From: an uncultured Saprospiraceae bacterium
GTDB taxonomy: Bacteria; Bacteroidota; Bacteroidia; Chitinophagales; Saprospiraceae
Length of the DNA: 52,193 bases
NCBI GenBank assembly: GCA_937928405.1
Contig: CALFWZ010000098.1
Coordinates: forward strand, 1-52,193
Direction of reading: 5' to 3'
The position numbers and the translations under genes were made by a program. How positions within the stretch are numbered: the first letter of the stretch is position 1; each line of letters opens with the position of its first letter. Below, piece after piece: positions 45,180 to 52,193 of this stretch. The notes beneath the pieces were generated by a model, which saw nothing but the letters and a program-made list of their open reading frames with translations, searched no databases and had not been told where the DNA came from.

Positions 45180-46118
45180 CTAGAAGAAAAATCTTGGATT
45201 CGCAATATCATTGCGTTCCTTAAGGAAATCATAACGTACAAGGGCTTCGAAACTTCCATTATTATAATTGCTCAATTCTCCTAAACCGTAATCATAGGAT
45301 ATACCAAATCCGAAACTGTTATATTGAAGCATTACTAAGGCGTCAATTGACTCACCAGCTCCATCTCCACCGAGTCTATAACTAATCCCTGCGGTAATTC
45401 TCTTATCGTAAACGAAACTCAAATTGAAATCGAGGTCCAAAGGAGCATTTTTAACACGTTTTAACAAAACGGCAGGTTTTAGATCTACTTTACTGCTGAT
45501 GGGAACCAAGGTTCCTGCCATGGCGTAAAGGTGTGGTACTTCTTCTGCTGTTTCTCGACTTGTTGGATTGATACCAATTTCGTTAGGGTAAATAGAAGGT
45601 ACACTGATGCCAAAATACATCTGTTTGTGGCTCAAATAGATACCAGCTCCAAAATTCCCAGTGTATTTGTTTTGGGCATCATCTGCGGTGACGGAAGGGT
45701 CATTATTTTGTTGTACCCGAACCGAAGGATCAGAGAAGTCAATATTGAAGTTTCTGATATTTCCCTGAATTCCAAAACGGAAGGAAGTCTCCTTGTTAAT
45801 CTTTACATTATAAGCATAAGCCATAGAACCATTCCAAACGTTGTGGATCCCATGCGTATGATTAGCCACACTAATACCCAAACCTACCCGGTCTCCAAAC
45901 AAGGGTGTATTAAATGAGAGCAGTTTACTGGTAGGTGCTTTTTCAAATCCCAGCCATTGGCCGCGATATAAGGCTTGAAAAGAGGTAAGTCCCCGAGCTC
46001 CGGCATAGGCAGGATTTAAAACCAGTTGGTTGTACATAAACTGGGTGTATTGATTTTCTTGCTGACCATAGGAAGTCAAGGTACAGCAGACGATCAGGAG
46101 AATTAACAATTTTTTCAT
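45180..46118 (-). CDS. PorP/SprF family type IX secretion outer-membrane protein
   Basis: Outer-membrane beta-barrel of 312 residues, typical for the PorP/SprF family. It has a Sec signal (about 1-18) and the marker segment FMYNQLVLNPAYAGARG shortly after. The rest is made of alternating strands (GVGLGISVANHTHG-like, YAYNVKINKETSFRFGIQG) and ends FFF, usual for barrel proteins. In gliding Bacteroidota, SprF-like proteins are needed to deliver type B sorting-domain adhesins. The gene sits between such an adhesin (87 bp before) and a PD40-OmpA protein (48 bp after), so it probably serves the adhesin. Confidence 0.95.
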   Translation of the reverse strand: MKKLLILLIVCCTLTSYGQQENQYTQFMYNQLVLNPAYAGARGLTSFQALYRGQWLGFEKAPTSKLLSFNTPLFGDRVGLGISVANHTHGIHNVWNGSMAYAYNVKINKETSFRFGIQGNIRNFNIDFSDPSVRVQQNNDPSVTADDAQNKYTGNFGAGIYLSHKQMYFGISVPSIYPNEIGINPTSRETAEEVPHLYAMAGTLVPISSKVDLKPAVLLKRVKNAPLDLDFNLSFVYDKRITAGISYRLGGDGAGESIDALVMLQYNSFGFGISYDYGLGELSNYNNGSFEALVRYDFLKERNDIANPRFFF

Positions 46119-46205
46119 TATTTAAAATTTTTATCAAGAAGACCATAAAGTGGCTTCTTTTCTTTAGTTAATTTTTAAACTTATACGGACATTAATTTTA
46201 GGACC

Positions 46206-49200
46206 TTAACGGTGAACCGTTATGTACCCACGATTGACAGAACCGCCCGTTTCTTTTGTAAATAAATAGTAGAAAGTTCCATCAGTGACGGGTTCTCCGT
46301 CATAGGTGCCGTCCCACCAAATTCCATTTCCGTAAGGTTTGCGACGATAAACTTCATCTCCCCATTGGTTGTAAATAATCATTTCGGCATTTGGAAAATC
46401 TTCTCCTCGTAAACAGTTGATGACCAATTCATCATTAAATCCATCGGCGTTTGGTGTAATTAGTGAAGGTACTAGACAGCTAGTATCTTGTAATTCAATG
46501 GATACAATGGCTTGACTACATAAATCATTGCCATCACATTCATAGCAAATTTCGTATTGGAATTGATTAAGATCTACAAAACTTTCGTTTACATCAAAAA
46601 TGAAAGTTGAATTGGATTCATCAAAGGTTATGACCCCATCATTTGGTTGGGTAACTGCACGAACACTTGGAATTATATTACCTGTAAGCTCATCGTTACC
46701 TAAAATATCAATACCAATTTGAGTCGTTCCACTATTGATAGCAACAAAATCATCATTAGCTACAGGGCTGCCGATTACGTTGATCGTAAACATCGCAGTA
46801 TCAGAAGTACAACCATCTTTGGACAACCAATACATGATGACACAACTTCCCGGATCAACAGGAGTGATACTGGCTATATTATCATCAACATTTATATTGA
46901 TGGTACAACCGTCCTCTGCCATCCAATTAAATTCTAGAGAAGCGTCAGTAGTGGAGGTTCCAATCAAATTACAATTGTCTCCTACACAAATACCATTGTC
47001 TCCGCAATCAGAGAAAATACTTACATCGGGGATATTAACGGTAGAAAGCATAACAGTATCTGAAGAATTACAGTTGTTGTTATAAGCGGTAATGATATAA
47101 CTACCAGATACAGGATTATCTAAAATTGGTTCTGTTATAGAAGAAGTATAACCATTGGGTCCATTCCATCTTACACTATCTGGATTTGGAGAGGTAGGGT
47201 CAAAAGCGACCAGTAACTGAACACTGGCGTTACATCCTTCACCACTAGCACTAGCTTCAAAAGTAGGAGCATCTTGGATATTATTAATTGTAATAGTAGC
47301 CGTTGAAGCACAATTATCAGCTAATCGGCACACGACTGTATAATCTCCAATATTTACACCTGGGGTGATATCGGTTACCAATAAGGTGCTTCCACTAACG
47401 GTGTTTCCTAAAGGAAGTGTCCACTCGTAGGTTGCGCCAGGAATTGAATCTACACTAAGTGTAAAACTTTCTCCTGTACAATATTCTCCAGTTCCTCCTG
47501 AGATATTTATATTGCTGAGTGGATTAACCGTAACGTTGAATCGACAAGTATCACTAACATTGACACCATCAGATAGAATAAAACCAAAGTTGGTGGCCAT
47601 TCCGATTGGAACCAAGGTACCATTCATTGGACCTTCGATTTGCGTTGGCATACCAATTGGGCAGTTATCTGCTCCTTCGGGAAGGTTGAACGTTAAGAAT
47701 ACACTATCACAACTATTGTTAGCAACAATGCTGCTCACTATGCCATCAGTTCCGCTAACCAGCATTCCATCTAAATTCATTACGATATCATCTGGGCAAG
47801 TGATAGTGGGAACAACTTGATCTTCCACAATAACATTAAATAAACAGGTGCTTTCGTTTCCGCTATTATCTATTGCTGTACAAGTTACCGTAGTAGTTCC
47901 TACGTTGAAGAAACTACCTGGGTTCTGGCTACAAACAACCGCAACGTTATCCGTACAATTATCAAATGCCAATGGAATATTAAAAGAGGTTACATTCGTA
48001 CCACATAGTTCTGGATCCGTAGCAAAAGCTAAAACGGTGGAAGAACAAAATAGCGTAGGTGGTGTGGTATCTCGTACCGTAACCGTAAAATTACACGTTG
48101 CTTGATTTCCTTGAGCATCAAAACCCAAGTATCCCACGGTCGTTTCTCCTAAGGCAAAAGTATCACCAGGCATAAAGGTAGGACTGTTAATAAAGGCTTC
48201 TGAACAAACATCTGTAATGGTAGGTTCTTGCCAAGTATAGACGGCACCACACATGGAAGATGAAGCAATAATTACCGTATCGGTTGGACAGTTCAAGATA
48301 ATCGGTGGATCTGTATCTGAGTTATCCACTTCTACTATGAATGAACAAAAAGAATTATTTCCTTGGTCATCTGTGAAAGTATAAACTACAGTGGTTGTAA
48401 TGAAAAAGGTGTCACCAGGACTATGTGAATTTTCAATATTTACATTCCCACAATTATCCGTAGCGTTAGGAATTGTCCAAGTAGCAACTGCTCCACAAAC
48501 TTCATTTAAAGGCGTTACAGCTAAATCTCCAGGAGGACAATCTGTAACTACTGGGGCAATGGTGTCTCTTACTTCCACTTGAAAGATGCAAAAGCCTTGA
48601 TTGCCAGCGCTATCTAGTGCGGCGTAGGTTACGGTAGTAATTCCTGGTTCGAAGATGTCACCTGGATTATGCGTTGGGATTAACGTCTCAAGACCACAAT
48701 CATCGATAATGACCGGAATGTCCCAAGTAACAGCAGTTTCACAGCTATTTGCATCCGCAAAAACCAAAATAGGACCTGGACAACTAATTGTAGTTGGACC
48801 AACACTATCAACGGTAACTACAAAACTACAGATGTCGGTAGTTCCTAAACCCGTAGCATTATAGGTAACTAGGGTAGTACCAGTCATAAATGTTTCTCCA
48901 CTGGCAGATCCGTTTCCTCCTGTGATCGTTCCTTCGTGATCGAGTGAATACGTAACGGTTACGTCATTTTCGTTCGCCAAATAGATTGGATCAATACCCG
49001 TAACGATTGGCGTACAAGAGAACATATCTTGCGGACATTCAATCAAGTCCTCTGGACCTGCTTGAATTACTGTAACTGTAAATGTACAACTCGCATCATC
49101 ATTTGAATCATTTACCGTTCCAGTGACCGTGGTTTCTCCTATTGGAAAATCAACGCCAATCGATGTGGTAACAGGGAAAGATATCCCTTCGATCGTATAA

Positions 49201-52100
49201 GTATAAGTCAAATCATCACTACAATTATCTAATCCCACGGGGACATTTAAAGAGACGGTTGCAGAAATGTCACTTGGAGGAATGGTTACCTCAATATCTT
49301 CAGGACAGGTGATTCCAGGTGTTTCTGTATCACCGACTTCAATGATGATTTCACAGGTAGTACTATTTCCAGCAGCATCACTAACTGTATAAGTAATGAA
49401 AGATTGTCCAACTGGAAAAGTCTGAGGTTGAACAAGGCCAATTCCGGTAGCAGTTACCTCTCCGGTTATATTGTATCTTACTTCATCTACTGCACAATTA
49501 TCTGAGAAAGAAGTAGGTTGTAAACTAAAGTCTACGAAAGCACTACATGCACCAGGATCATTAGGAATTACATCCGTAGAAGGACAAACTAAATCCGGTG
49601 CTTGCGCATCCTTGACAACCACATCTAGCCCGCAATTAGATTCATTACCACTGCCATCATAAGCACGGAATCGCACCACGGTAGTTCCAACAGGAAAGTC
49701 CGCGTTAAAACTAGTAGCGCCAGCAGGAAAGCGAGTGACAACTCCGTTTATTTCGTAAGTTATAGAATCAATACCAGAGCAAAAATCTTGTGCTTCTGGA
49801 GCTGGAATGTCTAAATTTGCACCACAAACATCGTCGTCATTATCAACAACTAATTCTAAACATCCACTCAAAAAGCTAGGACCTTGTGTATCGACTGTTT
49901 GTGTACCTGTTTCTGGAAGAAAGACAACATCATTGTCAATATCTACTGTTCCATTACTATCTTCCACCATAATGAGCAATCCAGGACCAATATCTTCGAT
50001 TAAGGTTAAAGGAAAATTCACTTCACCAACTAAGGCAAATTTTATAGTAAGTAGTTTGGTGCCGTTTGGAAGCGTAACTGGGCTTGGTCTACTCCAAGCG
50101 TACCATATATGATCTGGAGAAAGGCTAGGATTCGGAGCACCACCGGCACCAGGAACTTCTTTGGTAGCACTAATAAATTCTAGTGCCGTATTATCATACC
50201 TAATACCCATTTGCATTTGGGTAATCTCATTAAAATTATTGGTGAATAAGCAGTAAGTAACGGTGTCCGTTGCACAATCAACTGTGATAGAAGGCTCAAA
50301 TTCTAAATCTTCTGGAACGTTCAATTGATTGACGGTTACTGTAAATGAACAATTACTTTCATTTCCTGCGGCATCGGTAATAAGATATGTTACGGTAGTT
50401 ACTCCGATAGGAAAACTCAAACCGCTAGCGTCATCATTACCACTATCCCCATTATCAGTTGTATAGGTTATAGATTCTCCTGGACAATTTTCGGTAAATC
50501 CCAATGGGGCGATATTATTAACAATCGCACTGGTTTGGCCAGCTGCGGCATCGACCATGACATTAAGTGGGCATGATATACCTGGGAGTTCATTATCTTC
50601 AATAGTAACCGTAAACATGCAGTCGGTTGTATTACCATTGCCATCGTAAGCAGTGATCGTTACGGTTGTTGTACCTAGATCAAAGTTTTGAGAAAATTCA
50701 GTCGCTCCAGCATCTATCAGCGTCGTTACCCCGTTGATCGTGTAAGTAAGCGAATCTACACCAGAACATTCATCTGTTGCTACTGGAGTTGGTATGACGA
50801 GTCTTGCGCCACAATCTCCAAGATCAGCATCGGTTGTAATATTTTCACAGGCTCCTGTCAGGGTAGGACCAACTTGGTCAACAATGGTAACTACATCGGG
50901 AAGGAGCACATAATCAACATCTCTAGTTAGAGGAGTAGCCATTCCCTCCATACTTACCTGAACAGGCGTAATTGGAGAAAAATCGTCGATAATAATTAAA
51001 GGAGAAACTAAATCACCAACAATATTAAAATTAACAGTTAAAATTTTTGAGCTATCCGGTAAGGTAGTACTCACTGGATCATTTGGTCCAGCTACTGGAT
51101 GCGCCCATGTATAAAAGGCAGCATTTGGGAAAATATTAGGATTGAAGGTTCCTGTTCCTGTTAAGTCTCGGTTGAAACTAACATATTCTAAAGCTGAGGT
51201 ATCGTAAAAAATACCCATTTGGTGAGAAGTAATACTATCAAAATTATTAACAATCAAACACATCACTGCCGTATTATTATTACAATCAAAACTGATCGTT
51301 GGAATATACTCAAGTGTACCTCCGGTAGGAGGAGGGGTGGTACCATCAACTGTTACGTCGAATGAACAGTCTACAGCATTATTACTGGCATCTGTGGCAG
51401 TGTATGTTACCGTGGTGGTTCCAGGATTGAAAAAAGTACCACTTACGTCTCCTGTTCCGCTACCAATCATAATACCTCCAGTTTCTAATATGTAGGTGGT
51501 TGTAAAAGAACTACAGTCATCTGTAACCATTGGAGCCAAATTTCCAACAATAGTTCCACCACCAGTGATCGTGGTATCATTAGGACAGGTAATTTCTGGA
51601 GCGGTAATATCTGAAATAGAAACGGTACCATTATTAAATTCTGAAGGAACATTTTGTAAAAGTTGTCCATTTCTAAAGCCAGAAACCTCAATAATTCCAC
51701 CTGCGATTAGTGGTGGGATAAACTCAATATCTGAAGTTCCTCCACCATTAGGGGTAAAACATAATTCAATAATAGAAGTTCCATCATTTAAATCAATAGA
51801 ACCATTAGAGCCTCCCCAAAGAAATCCAAGTCTACCTTCTGCCGTTTGGCTTGGATTAAAAAAATCTTGTGGAGGAAGATTGGAGGACCAAGAATTAATC
51901 TGCATGATGGCCGTATCCCATTGCATGGCGAATTGCATATTGATGATGGAATCAAAATCGGCGACGTCGATGGTCACACAAAATTCGTTAGTCGCACAAC
52001 TAAAAGTCCCTCCGTTCGCAGTAAAAGTGGTGGTTTGGGCATTCGTTGAGAAACAACAAAGAAGCAGGAAGCAGGCTATGCTGGTAATAATATTACGCAT
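46206..52100 (-). CDS. Giant surface adhesin with cohesin-like and HYR repeats and T9SS type B sorting domain
   Basis: Secreted surface protein of 1964 residues. A Sec signal (about 1-21) is followed by a cohesin-like beta-sandwich (about 25-165; TFSCATNEFCVTIDVADF), a HYR repeat, a second cohesin-like module (about 265-410; FDCNNNTAVMCLIVNNF), HYR repeats, a third cohesin-like module (about 600-735; VDCATDTVTYCLFTNNF) and then a long row of HYR repeats (about 12 in all, each ending like TTTVTYTATDxxGNxxxCxFxVTV). Ig/PKD-like domains follow (about 1500-1860) and then a C-terminal type B sorting domain (about 1870-1964; SLITPNADGFNDEL, IYNQWGDEVYRR). The many paired Cys suggest disulfides. It is the probable cargo of PorP/SprF and may serve adhesion or gliding. 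Confidence 0.93.
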   Translation of the reverse strand: MRNIITSIACFLLLCCFSTNAQTTTFTANGGTFSCATNEFCVTIDVADFDSIINMQFAMQWDTAIMQINSWSSNLPPQDFFNPSQTAEGRLGFLWGGSNGSIDLNDGTSIIELCFTPNGGGTSDIEFIPPLIAGGIIEVSGFRNGQLLQNVPSEFNNGTVSISDITAPEITCPNDTTITGGGTIVGNLAPMVTDDCSSFTTTYILETGGIMIGSGTGDVSGTFFNPGTTTVTYTATDASNNAVDCSFDVTVDGTTPPPTGGTLEYIPTISFDCNNNTAVMCLIVNNFDSITSHQMGIFYDTSALEYVSFNRDLTGTGTFNPNIFPNAAFYTWAHPVAGPNDPVSTTLPDSSKILTVNFNIVGDLVSPLIIIDDFSPITPVQVSMEGMATPLTRDVDYVLLPDVVTIVDQVGPTLTGACENITTDADLGDCGARLVIPTPVATDECSGVDSLTYTINGVTTLIDAGATEFSQNFDLGTTTVTITAYDGNGNTTDCMFTVTIEDNELPGISCPLNVMVDAAAGQTSAIVNNIAPLGFTENCPGESITYTTDNGDSGNDDASGLSFPIGVTTVTYLITDAAGNESNCSFTVTVNQLNVPEDLEFEPSITVDCATDTVTYCLFTNNFNEITQMQMGIRYDNTALEFISATKEVPGAGGAPNPSLSPDHIWYAWSRPSPVTLPNGTKLLTIKFALVGEVNFPLTLIEDIGPGLLIMVEDSNGTVDIDNDVVFLPETGTQTVDTQGPSFLSGCLELVVDNDDDVCGANLDIPAPEAQDFCSGIDSITYEINGVVTRFPAGATSFNADFPVGTTVVRFRAYDGSGNESNCGLDVVVKDAQAPDLVCPSTDVIPNDPGACSAFVDFSLQPTSFSDNCAVDEVRYNITGEVTATGIGLVQPQTFPVGQSFITYTVSDAAGNSTTCEIIIEVGDTETPGITCPEDIEVTIPPSDISATVSLNVPVGLDNCSDDLTYTYTIEGISFPVTTSIGVDFPIGETTVTGTVNDSNDDASCTFTVTVIQAGPEDLIECPQDMFSCTPIVTGIDPIYLANENDVTVTYSLDHEGTITGGNGSASGETFMTGTTLVTYNATGLGTTDICSFVVTVDSVGPTTISCPGPILVFADANSCETAVTWDIPVIIDDCGLETLIPTHNPGDIFEPGITTVTYAALDSAGNQGFCIFQVEVRDTIAPVVTDCPPGDLAVTPLNEVCGAVATWTIPNATDNCGNVNIENSHSPGDTFFITTTVVYTFTDDQGNNSFCSFIVEVDNSDTDPPIILNCPTDTVIIASSSMCGAVYTWQEPTITDVCSEAFINSPTFMPGDTFALGETTVGYLGFDAQGNQATCNFTVTVRDTTPPTLFCSSTVLAFATDPELCGTNVTSFNIPLAFDNCTDNVAVVCSQNPGSFFNVGTTTVTCTAIDNSGNESTCLFNVIVEDQVVPTITCPDDIVMNLDGMLVSGTDGIVSSIVANNSCDSVFLTFNLPEGADNCPIGMPTQIEGPMNGTLVPIGMATNFGFILSDGVNVSDTCRFNVTVNPLSNINISGGTGEYCTGESFTLSVDSIPGATYEWTLPLGNTVSGSTLLVTDITPGVNIGDYTVVCRLADNCASTATITINNIQDAPTFEASASGEGCNASVQLLVAFDPTSPNPDSVRWNGPNGYTSSITEPILDNPVSGSYIITAYNNNCNSSDTVMLSTVNIPDVSIFSDCGDNGICVGDNCNLIGTSTTDASLEFNWMAEDGCTININVDDNIASITPVDPGSCVIMYWLSKDGCTSDTAMFTINVIGSPVANDDFVAINSGTTQIGIDILGNDELTGNIIPSVRAVTQPNDGVITFDESNSTFIFDVNESFVDLNQFQYEICYECDGNDLCSQAIVSIELQDTSCLVPSLITPNADGFNDELVINCLRGEDFPNAEMIIYNQWGDEVYRRKPYGNGIWWDGTYDGEPVTDGTFYYLFTKETGGSVNRGYITVHR

Positions 52101-52193
52101 AATTATTTTTTTTATAAAGCGGAAAAGCAGTGATAAACCACATAGGATTTATACTGCCATCAATGACATTGCTGAATAGAATGATAAGATTGA

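Noticed and set aside
45531..45917. A 128-residue plus-strand ORF
   Set aside because: Antisense to the PorP/SprF gene; no recognisable features.
51496..52179. A 227-residue plus-strand ORF at the start of the adhesin gene
   Set aside because: It is antisense to the signal peptide, cohesin-like and HYR coding sequence, which is clearly coding; composition is low-complexity and no domain is seen.

Overview
The window comes from an AT-rich genome of the phylum Bacteroidota, most like a marine Saprospiraceae-type organism. The evidence is SusC/SusD pairs, hybrid two-component regulators with periplasmic propellers, type IX secretion (T9SS) sorting domains of both type A and type B, PorP/SprF, FG-GAP/UnbV lipoproteins, and promoters with the Bacteroidota TTG / TAnnTTTG pattern. 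No rRNA, tRNA, CRISPR array or intact insertion sequence was seen. The lineage is inferred from gene families, not from a marker gene.

Layout. (1) 3-2412 (+): a LytS-type sensor kinase, cut by the window edge, and its LytTR response regulator. (2) 2421-26726 (all -): a xylan utilisation locus. It holds a hybrid two-component AraC regulator, a GH26 enzyme resembling beta-1,3-xylanases, xylose isomerase, a secreted two-repeat T9SS protein, a GH10 xylanase, a glycan-binding-type lipoprotein, an FG-GAP/UnbV lipoprotein, SusD, SusC, a tiny unlisted membrane ORF, a cytoplasmic GH43, a GPH-family sugar symporter, a second GH10 and an unclassified clan-A-like hydrolase with an N-terminal CBM6-like module. 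(3) 27028-31628: an alpha/beta hydrolase, a small charged protein, and a large TolB-propeller amidohydrolase. (4) 31700-35445 (-): PxpABC 5-oxoprolinase with an Nramp-like transporter that lacks the metal-binding motifs. (5) 35811-38811 (+): an MFS sugar porter and a GH32 fructanase. (6) 39419-42828: DUF1415 protein, GNAT acetyltransferase, HMG-CoA lyase-like protein, small membrane protein, heptose-phosphate kinase-like protein. (7) 42933-52100 (-): a type B T9SS surface system with OmpA/SPOR protein, PorP/SprF and a 1964-residue HYR/cohesin-like adhesin.

How the xylan locus probably works: outer-surface GH10 and GH26 enzymes cut xylan, the lipoproteins and SusCD bind and import oligosaccharides, the inner-membrane symporter passes them to the cytoplasm, GH43 releases xylose and XylA isomerises it. 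The regulator at the end probably senses a xylo-oligosaccharide. Having both a beta-1,3-xylanase-like GH26 and two GH10 enzymes, without GH67/GH115 debranching enzymes, points to beta-1,3/1,4 mixed-linkage (algal) xylan. This is an inference.

The most interesting unexplained signals are: a shared 19-bp site (AATTTGA-N5-CATCAAA) lying exactly 78 bp from the start codons of the two proposed transcription units of the xylan locus; a 35-residue membrane ORF that one of these sites precedes; the motif-less Nramp protein beside PxpABC; a 170-bp near-perfectly centred palindromic element at 35546-35715; and facing octamer repeat arrays at 33991-34248.
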